From Mesorhizobium loti (GTDB lineage Bacteria; Pseudomonadota; Alphaproteobacteria; Rhizobiales; Rhizobiaceae): a stretch of DNA of 64,000 nt. The stretch is from the NCBI GenBank assembly GCA_002356515.1, contig AP017605.1:5131020-5195019 (forward strand). Direction: 5' to 3'. Shown here one piece after another: positions 41,677 through 51,466 of this stretch; the stretch's first letter is position 1, and each line of letters starts with the position of its first letter. The position numbers were made by a program, and so were the translations under genes. The notes under the pieces are model-generated. The model was not told where the DNA came from. It saw only the letters and a program-made list of their open reading frames with translations, and did not search any database.

Positions 41677-42885
41677 ATGGCTGAGGCTTATGTCTATGAC
41701 GCCGTGCGCACGCCGCGCGGCAAGGGCAAGAAAGACGGATCGCTGCACGAGGTTCCGGCGGTGCGGCTTGCCGCCAAGACGCTGGAAGCGCTGCGCGACC
41801 GCAATGGGCTCGACACCGGCACTGTCGACGACATCATCTTCGGCTGCGTCGATCCGGTTGGCGAGGCGGGCTCGGTCATTCCGCGCGCGGCCGCCTTCGA
41901 GGCAGGCTACGACACTAAGGCGCCCGGCATGCAGATCTCGCGCTTCTGCGCCTCGGGTCTCGACGCCATCAATTTCGGCGCCGCCAAGATCGCGCAGGGC
42001 GCCGACGAGATCGTCATTGCCGGTGGCGTCGAATCCATGTCGCGCGTCGGCATGGGCGCCTCCGGCGGTGCCTGGTTCATGGACCCTTCGGTCGGCCTGC
42101 CTGGCTGGTTCGTGCCGCAAGGCATCTCGGCCGATCTGATCGCCACCAAATACGGTTTTTCCCGCGACGACGTCGATGCCTATGCGGTCGAGAGCCAGAA
42201 GCGTGCGGCCAAATCCTGGGCCGACGGCCGCTTCAAGAATTCGGTGATCCCGATCAAGGACCAGAACGGCCTCACCATTCTCGACCATGACGAGCACATG
42301 CGGCCTTCGACCGACATGCAATCGCTGGCCTCGCTCAACCCGTCCTTCGTCATGCCGGGTGAAATGGGCGGCTTCGATGCGGTCGCGGTGCAGAAGCACC
42401 CCGAGGTGGAAGAGGTCAACCACGTCCACCACGCCGGCAATTCATCCGGCATCGTCGATGGTGCCGCCGCCGTGCTGCTCGGCTCCAAGAAGGCGGGGAA
42501 AGCCATGGGGCTGAAGCCCCGCGCGCGCATCCGCACCTTCGCCAATATCGGCTCCGAGCCGGTGCTGATGCTGACCGGCCCGGTCGACGTCACCGAGAAG
42601 CTCCTGAAGCGCGCCAAGATGAAGCTGTCGGACATCGACCTGTTCGAGCTCAACGAGGCCTTCGCCTCGGTGGTGCTGCGCTATATGCAGGCCTTCGACA
42701 TCCCGCACGACAAGATCAACGTCAATGGCGGCGCCATTGCCATGGGCCACCCGCTCGGCGCCACCGGCGCGATGATCTTCGGCACGGTGCTGGACGAACT
42801 CGAGCGCCGTGACCTCAACACCGCGCTGGTGACGCTGTGCATCGGCGCCGGCATGGGCACCGCAACGATCATCGAACGCGTCTGA
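41677..42885 (+). CDS. fadA: Acetyl-CoA C-acyltransferase (thiolase)
   Basis: A 402-residue thiolase catalysing the last step of beta-oxidation. The acyl-accepting cysteine is Cys91 in [12 protein letters not shown]; the GHPLGATG motif (about 358-365) carries the catalytic histidine and CIGAGMGT near the C-terminus the second cysteine. NEAFASV is also present. An AAGGAG ribosome-binding site precedes the ATG. It lies between the short acyl-CoA dehydrogenase and the FadB-type enzyme, which together complete the cycle. The name fadA is by role; degradative versus biosynthetic type cannot be proven here, but operon context favours degradation. Confidence 0.95.
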   Translation: MAEAYVYDAVRTPRGKGKKDGSLHEVPAVRLAAKTLEALRDRNGLDTGTVDDIIFGCVDPVGEAGSVIPRAAAFEAGYDTKAPGMQISRFCASGLDAINFGAAKIAQGADEIVIAGGVESMSRVGMGASGGAWFMDPSVGLPGWFVPQGISADLIATKYGFSRDDVDAYAVESQKRAAKSWADGRFKNSVIPIKDQNGLTILDHDEHMRPSTDMQSLASLNPSFVMPGEMGGFDAVAVQKHPEVEEVNHVHHAGNSSGIVDGAAAVLLGSKKAGKAMGLKPRARIRTFANIGSEPVLMLTGPVDVTEKLLKRAKMKLSDIDLFELNEAFASVVLRYMQAFDIPHDKINVNGGAIAMGHPLGATGAMIFGTVLDELERRDLNTALVTLCIGAGMGTATIIERV

Positions 42886-42899
42886 CGGGGAAAGAAACA

Positions 42900-45119
42900 A
42901 TGAGCTACATCAATTTCACCCTCGACACCGACGCCGACGGCATCGCGCTCGTCACCTGGAACATGCCGGATCGCTCGATGAACGTGTTCACCGAGGAGGT
43001 GATGGGCGAACTCGACAAGATCATCGACCAGGTGGTGGCCGACGCCGGCATCAAGGGTGCGGTGATCACCTCGGGCAAGGACAGCTTCTCCGGCGGCGCC
43101 GATCTCACCATGCTGCAGAAGATGCTCGCCGTGTTTGCCAGGGAAAAGACCAAGGATCCGGAGAAGGCGGCAAAGCTTTTGTTCGACAATGCCGGCCGCA
43201 TGGGCGGTCTGTGGCGCAAGCTCGAAACATCAGGCAAGCCTTGGGTTTCGGCGATCAACGGCACCTGCATGGGCGGCGCCTTCGAATTGTCGCTGGCCTG
43301 CCATGGTCGCGTCGCCGCCGATTCAGACAAGGTCAAGATGGCCTTGCCGGAAGTCAAGGTCGGCATCTTCCCCGGCGCCGGCGGCACCCAGCGCGTACCA
43401 CGGCTGACCGATCAGCAGCAGGCGCTGCAGATGCTGACCTCCGGCCAGAATCTGTCGCCGCAGAAGGCGAAGGCCATGGGCCTGATCCACGAGATCGCCG
43501 AGCCGGCCAAGCTGGTCGAGACCGCAAAGGCCATGATCAGGAACGGACTGAAAGCCGTCCAGCCCTGGGACGAGAAGGGCTTCAAGCTGCCCGGCGGCCC
43601 GATCTATTCGCCGGCCGGTTTCAATCTCTGGCCGCCGGCCATCGCCATCCTGCGTCGAGAGACCTATGGCAACTACCCGGCCGCCGCCGCCATCCTGAAA
43701 TGCGTCTACGAAGGCCTGCTGGTGCCGTTCGATACCGGCCTGCGGATCGAGCAGCGCTATTTCACCGAGATCATGCAGACCAAGGAAGCGGCGGCGATGA
43801 TCCGCTCGCTGTTCGTGTCGTTGCAGGAGCTGAACAAGGGCGCCCGCCGTCCGGCCGGCGTGCCGGAAACCAAGTTCAAGAAGATCGGCATTCTTGGCGC
43901 CGGCTTCATGGGTGCCGGCATCGCCTATGTCACCGCCAAGGCCGGTATCCCGGTGGTTCTGCTCGACCGCGATATCGAGTCCGCCACTAAGGGCAAGGCG
44001 CATTCCGACAACCTGGTCTCGGATCAGGTCAAGAAGGGCCGCGCCAAGCCTGAGGAGAAGGACAAGCTCTTGTCTTTGATCACGCCGACAGCCGACTATG
44101 CCGACCTTGTCGGTTGCGACCTCGTCGTCGAGGCGGTGTTCGAGGATTCCGCCGTCAAGAAGGCAGCCACCGAACAGGCGGAGGCCGTGCTGAAGTCGTC
44201 GGCGATCTTCGCCTCCAACACCTCGACCATTCCGATCACCTCGCTGGCGAAGAATTCGGCGCGACCGAAGAATTTTGTCGGCATCCACTTCTTCTCGCCG
44301 GTCGACAAGATGATGCTGGTCGAGATCATTTTGGGCAAGAAGACGGGCGACAAGGCGCTGGCAACAGCGATCGATTTTGTCCGTGCCATCAAGAAGACGC
44401 CGATCGTCGTCAACGATACGCGCGGCTTCTACGTCAATCGCTGCGTGCTGCGCTACATGTCGGAAGCCTACAAGATGCTGATCGAAGGCGTTCCCGCGCC
44501 GATGATCGAGAATGCGGCAAAGGCCGCCGGCATGCCGGTCGGTCCGCTGGCGCTCACCGACGAGACCGCGATCGACCTTGCCCAGAAGATCATGAAGCAG
44601 ACCATCCGGGATCTCGGCGACAAGGCCGTCGACCCCAAGCAGATGGCGCTGATCAACACCATGGTTGACGACCATGGCCGCTTCGGCCGCAAGAACGGCA
44701 AGGGCTTTTATGACTATCCGGCCAAGCCCGCCAAGAAGAAGCTGTGGCCGGGTCTGAAGGACCTCTACCCGCAGCTTGCTCCCGAGAAGGTCGATTACGA
44801 GGAACTGCAGCAGCGGCTGCTGGTCACAATCGCGCTGGAAGCGGCACGCGTAATGGAGGAGGGCATCGTCACCGATCCGCGCGAGGCCGATGTCGGTTCG
44901 ATCCTGGCCTTTGGCTTCGCGCCCTATACCGGCGGTGCGCTGTCCTATATCGACGGCATCGGCGCCAAGGAATTCGTCAAGATCGCCAAGGGGCTGCAGA
45001 AGAAATATGGCGCCGAATTCAAGGCGCCCAAGCTGCTCATCGACATGGCCGAGAAGGGCGAGACCTTCTACGAACGCTTCGACCCCTACGCCAAGGGCGA
45101 CGTGAAGCAAGCCGCCTGA
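42900..45119 (+). CDS. fadB: Bifunctional enoyl-CoA hydratase/3-hydroxyacyl-CoA dehydrogenase
   Basis: A 739-residue multifunctional enzyme. The N-terminal crotonase part (1-190) includes [21 protein letters not shown] with its catalytic Glu and [21 protein letters not shown] with the second. The Rossmann NAD-binding motif [15 protein letters not shown] begins near residue 328, and the dehydrogenase domains with [12 protein letters not shown] and [20 protein letters not shown] follow. It performs hydration and oxidation in beta-oxidation. The ATG at 42900 lies after AAAGAAAC, 15 bases past the thiolase stop. It completes the operon with thiolase and dehydrogenases. Confidence 0.96.
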   Translation: MSYINFTLDTDADGIALVTWNMPDRSMNVFTEEVMGELDKIIDQVVADAGIKGAVITSGKDSFSGGADLTMLQKMLAVFAREKTKDPEKAAKLLFDNAGRMGGLWRKLETSGKPWVSAINGTCMGGAFELSLACHGRVAADSDKVKMALPEVKVGIFPGAGGTQRVPRLTDQQQALQMLTSGQNLSPQKAKAMGLIHEIAEPAKLVETAKAMIRNGLKAVQPWDEKGFKLPGGPIYSPAGFNLWPPAIAILRRETYGNYPAAAAILKCVYEGLLVPFDTGLRIEQRYFTEIMQTKEAAAMIRSLFVSLQELNKGARRPAGVPETKFKKIGILGAGFMGAGIAYVTAKAGIPVVLLDRDIESATKGKAHSDNLVSDQVKKGRAKPEEKDKLLSLITPTADYADLVGCDLVVEAVFEDSAVKKAATEQAEAVLKSSAIFASNTSTIPITSLAKNSARPKNFVGIHFFSPVDKMMLVEIILGKKTGDKALATAIDFVRAIKKTPIVVNDTRGFYVNRCVLRYMSEAYKMLIEGVPAPMIENAAKAAGMPVGPLALTDETAIDLAQKIMKQTIRDLGDKAVDPKQMALINTMVDDHGRFGRKNGKGFYDYPAKPAKKKLWPGLKDLYPQLAPEKVDYEELQQRLLVTIALEAARVMEEGIVTDPREADVGSILAFGFAPYTGGALSYIDGIGAKEFVKIAKGLQKKYGAEFKAPKLLIDMAEKGETFYERFDPYAKGDVKQAA

Positions 45120-45128
45120 CGCTGGATT

Positions 45129-45674
45129 ATGTACGTCTGGGCGCGCATGGCGCGCATGCTGGCCACGGCGCGAAGCCGTGGCCCCTATGTGATGGGCGGT
45201 GAAAGCCGGCTGGCCTTTCGCTGCTTGCCGACCGACATCGATTTCAACATCCATCTCAACAATGCGCGCTACATGATGCTGGCCGATCTCGGCCGCATTG
45301 ACCTCTTTGTCCGCGCCGGACTGATCACGCTGGCGCGCAAGAATGGCTGGGCGCCGATGATGGGCGGGCTGCAGGCGGTCTACGCGCGCGAGATCAAGCT
45401 GTGGCGCCGCTTCGAAGTGGTCTCCTCGATCGAAACCTGGGAAGGCAGCCAGGCCATCGGCAAGCATCGCTTCGTCCTCGACAATGGCGAGACAGCCGCC
45501 TTGATCCTGACGACGGCCGGCGTCTACGACCGCAAGGCTCGTCGCTTCCTTGATATTGACGAGGTCGTCGCCGCGCTTGGTCGCTCGGTGAACCCGCGTC
45601 CGCCGACCGAGGCGGAGCGGATCTTCATGACGTCGCACCAGGGGCTGCGCAGTCTGACCAAAGGGGCCGACTGA
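45129..45674 (+). CDS. Thioesterase-family (4HBT/THEM6-like) hotdog protein
   Basis: A 181-residue protein with the hotdog thioesterase pattern: RLAFRCLPTDIDFNIHLNNARYMMLADLGRIDLF carries the aspartate and N-H-x-N-N motif of the acyl-CoA thioesterase superfamily, and AREIKLWRRFEVVSSIETWEG follows as the second strand set. It begins nine bases after fadB and is probably the last gene of the operon. It may release CoA from acyl intermediates that block the cycle, but substrate and activity are inferred. Confidence 0.82.
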   Translation: MYVWARMARMLATARSRGPYVMGGESRLAFRCLPTDIDFNIHLNNARYMMLADLGRIDLFVRAGLITLARKNGWAPMMGGLQAVYAREIKLWRRFEVVSSIETWEGSQAIGKHRFVLDNGETAALILTTAGVYDRKARRFLDIDEVVAALGRSVNPRPPTEAERIFMTSHQGLRSLTKGAD

Positions 45675-45800
45675 CCAGCGGAGATCATCATACCCGCAGC
45701 CTTCACGAAGGTGTGCCGTCAGAGTGTGTCCGGTGGACAAACCGGGATGCAGAGACTAGAAGGGAAAGGCATTTTTTCCTGTCTCGAAGGAGAGCACGAC

Positions 45801-46439
45801 ATGCTCTCGCACGACCGCGTCTGGGCTGCCATCGATGCTCTTGCCGAGCGTTATTCGCTTTCGGCGTCAGGTCTGGCAAGGCGCGCGGGCCTCGATTCGA
45901 CCGCCTTCAACAAGTCGAAACGCCTGTCCTCGGATGGCCGGCCGCGCTGGCCTTCGACCGAATCGCTGGCCAAGATCATCGAGGCGACGGGAGCGTCACT
46001 CGACGAGTTCACCGGGCTGATCGAAGGCCGTATGGGCGCCGCGCCCGCTCCCAGACGAGCCGTGCCTTTGCTTGGCTTTGCCCAGGCCGGCGCCGGCGGC
46101 TTCTTCGACGATGCCGGCTTTCCTGCGGGGCAGGGCTGGGATCTGGTCGAACTGCCGGCGCAATCGACCGAGAGCTCCTATGCCTTGCAGGTGCAAGGTG
46201 ATTCCATGCTACCGCTCTACCGCAATGGCGACGTCCTCATCGTCGAGCCGGGCGCGGTCACCCGCAAGGGCGATCGCGTCGTCGTCAAGACCACGTCAGG
46301 CGAGGTGATGGCCAAGGTGCTCGAGCGCCAGACCGTCAAGTCGATCGCGCTGGTCTCGCTCAATCCCGATCACCCCGACCGCGACATTCCCATGCGCGAG
46401 GTCGAATGGGTGGCGAGGATTGTCTGGGCAAGCCAGTAG
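45801..46439 (+). CDS. LexA/CI-like regulator with S24 peptidase domain
   Basis: A 212-residue protein with an N-terminal helix-turn-helix (YSLSASGLARRAGLDSTAFNKSKR) and a C-terminal S24 domain. The Ser-Lys dyad is intact: Ser135 in QVQGDSMLPLYRNGD and Lys163 in RVVVKTTSG. A possible Ala-Gly cleavage site lies in FAQAGAGGF near residues 93-101. It may therefore undergo RecA-dependent self-cleavage like LexA or phage repressors, although many chromosomal members of this family do not. AAGGAGAG precedes the ATG. No phage genes are near. It is followed after nine bases by the nuclease-fold gene. Confidence 0.87.
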   Translation: MLSHDRVWAAIDALAERYSLSASGLARRAGLDSTAFNKSKRLSSDGRPRWPSTESLAKIIEATGASLDEFTGLIEGRMGAAPAPRRAVPLLGFAQAGAGGFFDDAGFPAGQGWDLVELPAQSTESSYALQVQGDSMLPLYRNGDVLIVEPGAVTRKGDRVVVKTTSGEVMAKVLERQTVKSIALVSLNPDHPDRDIPMREVEWVARIVWASQ

Positions 46440-46448
46440 GCCGGGCTG

Positions 46449-47309
46449 GTGCGGCTTCCCTATCTTGCCCTTGCGGTTGTGATGGTCCCGGTGATGGCGG
46501 CCCTGGTCGTCGCCGGCGGTCGCACGCTGAAAGGAAGCGAGGGCACCGTTACCGTGGACCAGATCGATCCCGGCGCGGACACGATCTCGCAAGCGGGCGC
46601 CGATGCCGGGCCTGAAGAGCCGGCCACCTCAGCTATTCCTGCGCCTACCGCTCCGCTGCCGCCGAAGCCGGTGGTGCATTCGCGGGCAATCGATCCGGAT
46701 GTCGTTGCGCCGCCGGAACTGCCCGCAGGCGAGCTTGAACGGGTCGAGCCGCGCGAACCGTTGAGCAAGCTGGCGCTGGCCGTGCCGCCCAAGCCGAAGA
46801 TGCCCGATGACTGGAATGGCACGAAGCTGTTCCAGCCGGTCGCGACGGCTGCCGGCCTGATCGAGGCGAAAGGCTATTCAGTTGCCATTTCCGGCATTGA
46901 TGTCGTCCCACAGGACGAGACCTGCACCACCGACGGCAAGTCCTGGCCGTGCGGCATCCGTGCGCGCACGGCGTTCCGCGCCTTCCTGCGCGGCCGCGCT
47001 GTGGTCTGCACGGTGCCGCCCGAAGGCGGCCGCGACCGGATTGCGGCGCAATGCCGGATCGGCAAGCAGGATGTCGGTCAATGGCTGGTCGACGATGGCT
47101 GGGCGCGTGCCGCCAAGGGCGGGCCCTATGCCGAGGCCGGCGAAAAGGCGCAAAGCGCCAGGAAGGGCATTTTCGGATCGGCGCCGAACCTGGCCGGCAT
47201 CTCAGCGGTGCCGGACCCGCCGGCCCCGGCGCCTCAGGCGCCGGGTTCGATCCTGGAAGAGGTCGACGGTGCCCTCAAGCCAGCTGACCAGCCAGCGCCT
47301 GCTGAATGA
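46449..47309 (+). CDS. Degenerate staphylococcal-nuclease-fold (thermonuclease) protein
   Basis: A 286-residue membrane-anchored or secreted protein: an N-terminal helix ([23 protein letters not shown]), a long Pro/Ala-rich linker (about 40-130), and an SNase-like domain ([45 protein letters not shown]...[19 protein letters not shown]). The GID-A-P-E pattern of active nucleases is altered to GIDVVPQDE and the YGR loop is changed, so activity is doubtful; two cysteine pairs are kept. The start is GTG at 46449. Its last 35 bases overlap the end of the convergent lysK gene. Confidence 0.8.
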   Translation: MRLPYLALAVVMVPVMAALVVAGGRTLKGSEGTVTVDQIDPGADTISQAGADAGPEEPATSAIPAPTAPLPPKPVVHSRAIDPDVVAPPELPAGELERVEPREPLSKLALAVPPKPKMPDDWNGTKLFQPVATAAGLIEAKGYSVAISGIDVVPQDETCTTDGKSWPCGIRARTAFRAFLRGRAVVCTVPPEGGRDRIAAQCRIGKQDVGQWLVDDGWARAAKGGPYAEAGEKAQSARKGIFGSAPNLAGISAVPDPPAPAPQAPGSILEEVDGALKPADQPAPAE

Positions 47310-48921
47310 GCGCGCGGGTCTCGGCGACGCCGTAGAGCGCGGCGAACGAGCCGAAGCGCGGGCCACGTTCCTGGCCGATGAGCACCTGGTAGATCATCTG
47401 GAAGAAGGCGCCCGACACGCCCGGGCCGCCTTCCGGGCTCTGCTTGGAGTGATCCTGATAACGTTCGATCTTGCGCGCCACGTTGAGGGAAGCGTTCTGG
47501 ATCGCCTCGCCGCCGGCATCCGCCGGCAGTGTGCCAAGCGCTGCGTCCAGCGCCTGCAGCGCTTCTCGCTCGACCTCGTCGGCCGGGCGGAAGGTTTTCG
47601 TCGGCCGCACGAAATCGTCGAAATAGCGGATCGCATGGCCGACCAGCTGGTCCAGCTCCGGGTGCGTCTTCGGCGTCACATTGGTCGCATGGCGCGAGAT
47701 GAAGCCCCACAGCACGTCCTTGTTTTGCGCATTTGAGGCGCTGACCAGGTTGAGCAGCAGCGAGAAGGGCACAGGCATGTCTATTGCCGGCGGGTTGCCG
47801 TCATGCATATGCCAGACCGGATTACCCAGCCGCTCCTTCCAGTCCTGCCTGGGGTAGGCGGCGAGAAAGGTGTAATATTCGTCCACGGCCCTCGGAATGA
47901 CGTCGAAATAGAGCTTCTTGGCCTGCCGCGGCCGCTGGTACATGTAGAGCCCCAGGCTCTCGGTCGGCGCATAGGTCAGCCATTCGTCGATGGTCAGCCC
48001 GTTGCCCTTCGACTTCGAGATCTTCTGGCCGTTTTCGTCGAGGAACAGTTCGTAGACGAAATGCTCCGGCGCGCGTCCGCCCAATATATTGCAGATGCGG
48101 TCATAGACCACGGCATTGGTCTGGTGGTCCTTGCCGAACATTTCGAAATCGACGCCGAGCGCCGCCCAGCGCATGCCGAAATCCGGCTTCCACTGCAGCT
48201 TTACCCGGCCGCCGGTGATCGAAAGCGTGGTCTCGGTGCCCTCATCGTCGAAAGTGATGGTGCCGGCCTTGGCGTCGACATGCTTCATCGGCACGTAAAG
48301 CACGCGGCCGCTCTTCGGGGAAATCGGTAGGAATGGGCTGTAGGTCGCCTGCCGCTCCGGTCCAAGCGTCGGCAGCATCACCGCCATGATCTTGTCATAG
48401 CGCTCGGCGGCGGTGAGCAGCATCGCGTCGAAACGGCCCGACTTGTAATACTGCGTCGCGCTGGCGAATTCGTAATCGAAGCCGAACGTGTCGAGGAAGC
48501 GGCACAGCATCGCGTTGTTGTGATCGGCGAAGCTCGCATAGTCGCCGCCGAACGGGTTGGGCACCGATGAGAGCGGCTTGTGCAGATGCGGCTCGAGTGC
48601 CGCGCGATCCGGCACGTTGTCGGGTATCTTGCGCATACCATCCATGTCGTCGGAGAAGCACAAGAGCTTGGTCGCGACCTTATCCTGTGTCAGCACGCGG
48701 AATGCATGGCGCACCATCGAGGTGCGCGCCACCTCGCCGAACGTGCCGATATGCGGCAGGCCTGAAGGGCCATAGCCAGTCTCGAACAGGATCGTTTCGG
48801 GAAAGTCGCTGCCCTTGTAGCGCTCGATGATCTTTTTGGCTTCCTCGAACGGCCACGCCTTGCTCTCGGCCGCAGCTGCCAGCAGTTCGGGGTTGAGATC
48901 GAGGATGTTTGATCCCGCCAT
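47275..48921 (-). CDS. lysK: Class I lysyl-tRNA synthetase
   Basis: A 548-residue enzyme charging tRNA-Lys, of the rare class I (archaeal-type) fold found in some alphaproteobacteria and not the class II LysS. The class I signatures are GLPHIGT (residues 54-60, HIGH motif) and KISKSKGN near residue 300 (KMSKS motif). No class II motif is present. ATG at 48921 has GGAAAA upstream; a TTG at 48936 extends the frame by five residues. The 3' end overlaps the nuclease-fold gene on the other strand by 35 bases. Confidence 0.96.
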   Translation of the reverse strand: MAGSNILDLNPELLAAAAESKAWPFEEAKKIIERYKGSDFPETILFETGYGPSGLPHIGTFGEVARTSMVRHAFRVLTQDKVATKLLCFSDDMDGMRKIPDNVPDRAALEPHLHKPLSSVPNPFGGDYASFADHNNAMLCRFLDTFGFDYEFASATQYYKSGRFDAMLLTAAERYDKIMAVMLPTLGPERQATYSPFLPISPKSGRVLYVPMKHVDAKAGTITFDDEGTETTLSITGGRVKLQWKPDFGMRWAALGVDFEMFGKDHQTNAVVYDRICNILGGRAPEHFVYELFLDENGQKISKSKGNGLTIDEWLTYAPTESLGLYMYQRPRQAKKLYFDVIPRAVDEYYTFLAAYPRQDWKERLGNPVWHMHDGNPPAIDMPVPFSLLLNLVSASNAQNKDVLWGFISRHATNVTPKTHPELDQLVGHAIRYFDDFVRPTKTFRPADEVEREALQALDAALGTLPADAGGEAIQNASLNVARKIERYQDHSKQSPEGGPGVSGAFFQMIYQVLIGQERGPRFGSFAALYGVAETRALIQQALAGQLA

Positions 48922-49094
48922 GGTCGTGTTTTCCAAATTATTCGCCGGCCAGATTATTCGCTGGTATGGCCGCAGTGTCGATTTTCAACCGGTCCTCTAG
49001 GCGCGCATGGCCGGAGCGTCAACGCGTGGGGCGCTTTTTCCTTGCGACGCAGTTGGCGCCTGCCTACCTTCGAAGTCCGTTCAAGGAGTAAAGA

Positions 49095-49508
49095 ATGTCG
49101 TCGCCGACCCCGCATGAAGCCCTGATCTACCTGATGGTCATCACCTCGGCCTCCGATCGCGACATGACCGATGTCGAACTGGCCAGGATCGGCGAGGTTG
49201 TCCGCTCATGGCCGGTGTTCGAGGATTTCAAGCAGGACCGGCTGGTTTCCGTCGCCCAGGCTTGTCAGAAGCTGTTGCAAGAAAAGGATGGCCTGGAGAG
49301 TGTCCTGGCCCAGATTGCCGAAGCCCTGCCGGAGCGTTTGCGCGACACTGCCTATGCCGCGGCCTTCGAAGTCGCCGCCGTCGATCTCGAAATGCGCCTG
49401 GAGGAAGTGCGGGTGCTGCAACTGATCCGCCGCCAGCTCGATCTCGATACGCTGACCGTCGCCGCCATCGGCCGCGCGGCCAAGGCGCGGCTGCGCACCC
49501 TGACCTGA
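49095..49508 (+). CDS. TerB-like (tellurite resistance family) protein
   Basis: A 137-residue all-helical cytoplasmic protein resembling the TerB/DjlA-N fold: EALIYLMVITSASDRDMTDVELARIGEVVRSWP and AYAAAFEVAAVDLEMRLEEVRVLQLIRRQLDLD, with the acidic residues that bind metal in TerB domains. Similar small proteins are common in rhizobial chromosomes and are not usually tied to tellurite. An AAGGAG ribosome-binding site precedes the ATG. It stands alone between lysK (divergent) and a convergent periplasmic binding protein gene. Confidence 0.78.
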   Translation: MSSPTPHEALIYLMVITSASDRDMTDVELARIGEVVRSWPVFEDFKQDRLVSVAQACQKLLQEKDGLESVLAQIAEALPERLRDTAYAAAFEVAAVDLEMRLEEVRVLQLIRRQLDLDTLTVAAIGRAAKARLRTLT

Positions 49509-49526
49509 ATATCGACAGCCGCTAGT

Positions 49527-50399
49527 CTAGAAAAAGCTGACCGGAAAATAGCGCAGATAGAATTCGGCGAAGGTGCCTTTCATCGAAATCTCCTGCAGCG
49601 CGTAGTCGATCGCCGCGGCCAGCGCCGGATTGTCCGCCCGCGTGGCGATGGCCATGCCGGTGCCCAGATATTCGGGCGCCAGATAGGGACCGCCGGCAAA
49701 CCGGCAGCAGCCGGCCGCGTCCGAGCCGCCCAGCCAGAAGGCGAAGCGCATGCCGTCACCGAAGGCGGCATCGATCTTGCCAGCCTTGAGATCGCTGTAG
49801 AGGGCTTGCGGTCCGTCGAAGGAGACGATCTGGACCGTGTTGAAATAGTCGCGCAGCATGCGCTCATGCGCCGAGCCGGCGAGTACGCCGACGCGCTTGC
49901 TGCGCAGCTTGTCGAAAATCGGTTCCGCAAACGCCTTGGTCTTCGGCATGATGAAGCGCGCCGGAAACTGCAGATAGGAGCGCGAGAAGGCGTATGCCTG
50001 GCGCGATTGCGGCGTCGCGGCGATGCCGGCGATGATGGCTTCGCCTTCGCCTTTATCGAGCGCGCCTTCGAGCTCGCCCCAGGGCAATGCCTGGATCTGG
50101 CATTTGTCGACAATGCCGAGTTCGGCGCAGATGGCGCGTGCCAGGTCGATGTGGAAACCGGACAGCTTTCCCGCGCCATCAAGGAAATTGAAGGGCGGAA
50201 AATCCGTGGTCGTCAGGAATCGCAGCCGTGGCAGTGCCGAAAGGTCGGGCTTCGGCAACCGTTCCTTGGCGTCCCACAAAACCGGCACCTGCGGTTCCGT
50301 CGCGCGTGCCCCGGAAGCCAATGGCAGCGCCGCGATCAGCAGCGAAGCCAGCACCAGGGACCTCCATTGGAACGCCACGATAGACTCCGCCGCACTCAT
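49527..50399 (-). CDS. Family 3 periplasmic solute-binding protein
   Basis: A 290-residue secreted protein. A signal peptide (RSLVLASLLIAALPLASGARA) is followed by a type II binding fold of the amino-acid-binding (SBP_bac_3) group: RFLTTTDFPPFNFLDGAGKLSGFHIDLARAICAELGI, then EGEAIIAGIAATPQSRQAYAFSRSYLQFPARFI and the second lobe. No permease or ATPase gene is adjacent, so it either feeds a transporter elsewhere or acts as a sensor. ATG at 50399 gives the normal leader; the frame remains open upstream. It is divergent from luxR, sharing a 240-base promoter region. Confidence 0.87.
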   Translation of the reverse strand: MSAAESIVAFQWRSLVLASLLIAALPLASGARATEPQVPVLWDAKERLPKPDLSALPRLRFLTTTDFPPFNFLDGAGKLSGFHIDLARAICAELGIVDKCQIQALPWGELEGALDKGEGEAIIAGIAATPQSRQAYAFSRSYLQFPARFIMPKTKAFAEPIFDKLRSKRVGVLAGSAHERMLRDYFNTVQIVSFDGPQALYSDLKAGKIDAAFGDGMRFAFWLGGSDAAGCCRFAGGPYLAPEYLGTGMAIATRADNPALAAAIDYALQEISMKGTFAEFYLRYFPVSFF

Positions 50400-50637
50400 C
50401 TTCGCACCGGTTTTGGTACGAAAATGGTACAGGCACAATGGTTTTTGATTTCAACGCGCCGATTTCAGGATATGCTTTAGCGCGTTTGCAAACAGCGGTG
50501 GCTGCCCTGGTTGGGGGACCAGGGTCGAGAACCACAACCGGAGATGTGCGCGTTGCAATCCGCGGTCGGTGGCCAAATGCAGACAAGGCGTGGACCATTG
50601 ATCTCAATGCATGAGGCAACATGGGGTTGATGTTGCG

Positions 50638-51369
50638 ATGGGTCAATTTGATCGTACGCTGGAATACATAGACCAACTGCAACACGCCGGAACGCCAGCG
50701 GCGGTCTGCGAGAAGCTGTTGGGCATAACGTCGGATTTCGGTCTGACGGCGCTGATGGCCGGAACCGTTCCGCAGCCGGGCACGCCGACCGGGCAGCAAA
50801 AACAGCATGTGCTGCTTTGCGACTGGCCCGTCGAATGGCTGGAGCGCTACGTGGCGCGCAACTATGTCGACCACGATCCGGTGGTCAGCCATATGAAGCA
50901 GTTGCAGGCGCCGTTCCAGTGGCGCGAAGCCGCCCAGGGCATTCGCATCGACAAGAGCAGCGGTGAGGTGATGGGCGATGCCGGCGCTTTCAAGCTGCGC
51001 GACGGGCTGGCCTTCCCGTTGATCACGCTCGATGGCCAGATTGTCATGGTGTCGCTGGGTGGCGAGGCTGTGGAACTGTCGGCGGCCGAATTCGGCCTGG
51101 TGTCGCTGGTCTCGACCTATGCCGTTGGCCGCGCCATGCAACTCCACACCATGGCCGGCAAGACCATCGACCATATCGAACTGACGCCGCGCGAGCGCGA
51201 ATGCCTGCAATGGGCCGCCGTTGGCAAGTCGGAATGGGAGATTTCGCAAATCCTCGGCATCTCCGAACACACGTCGGAGAAACATCTTCTTAACGCCAAA
51301 AGCAAACTCGGTGCCGTCAACCGGGTCCAGGCTGTCGCAGAAGCGATAAGGCGCGGCTACATTAGCTAG
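50638..51369 (+). CDS. LuxR-family acyl-homoserine-lactone-responsive regulator
   Basis: A 243-residue quorum-sensing regulator. The autoinducer-binding domain has the conserved residues of the family in order: Trp and Tyr in EWLERYVARNY, Asp-Pro in VDHDPVV, Trp in APFQWREA and Gly in the GLAFPL region. The C-terminal GerE-type helix-turn-helix is LTPRERECLQWAAVGKSEWEISQILGISEHTSEKH. The ATG at 50638 is used; one at 50611 adds nine residues, and neither has a strong ribosome-binding site. It precedes the luxI gene by 98 bases on the same strand and is almost surely its partner. Confidence 0.92.
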   Translation: MGQFDRTLEYIDQLQHAGTPAAVCEKLLGITSDFGLTALMAGTVPQPGTPTGQQKQHVLLCDWPVEWLERYVARNYVDHDPVVSHMKQLQAPFQWREAAQGIRIDKSSGEVMGDAGAFKLRDGLAFPLITLDGQIVMVSLGGEAVELSAAEFGLVSLVSTYAVGRAMQLHTMAGKTIDHIELTPRERECLQWAAVGKSEWEISQILGISEHTSEKHLLNAKSKLGAVNRVQAVAEAIRRGYIS

Positions 51370-51388
51370 ATCGGCCGTGCCGATCTAG
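51366..51388. promoter_or_regulatory. Perfect palindrome between luxR and luxI
   Basis: CTAGATCGGC at 51366-51375 is repeated in inverted form as GCCGATCTAG at 51379-51388, with only three bases between. It overlaps the luxR stop codon and lies about 80 bases before luxI. The near-dyad of about 20 bases is the size of a lux-box operator; there is no T run, so an ordinary terminator is less likely. A GC-rich hairpin ending luxR mRNA is the alternative. Confidence 0.5.
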
Positions 51389-51466
51389 AATTCTTGCCTA
51401 CGCGATCACGCAATTTTCTCGTTGAAGCACGGCCGTATCTTCCTCTTAAACCCAGGAGACGACGGC

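Noticed and set aside
39154..42432. A 1092-codon minus-strand open frame
   Set aside because: It mirrors two acyl-CoA dehydrogenases and a thiolase with full family motifs on the plus strand. The translation is rich in His, Arg and Asp with no recognisable domain, as is common for antisense frames in GC-rich DNA.
43323..45740. An 805-codon minus-strand open frame
   Set aside because: It lies antisense to fadB and the thioesterase gene, both clearly real, and its translation has no domain pattern.
51391..51412. A possible lux box TTGC...GCAA before luxI
   Set aside because: Only the outer four bases of each half match; about six of ten positions pair, which is no better than chance. The perfect dyad at 51366 is a better candidate.
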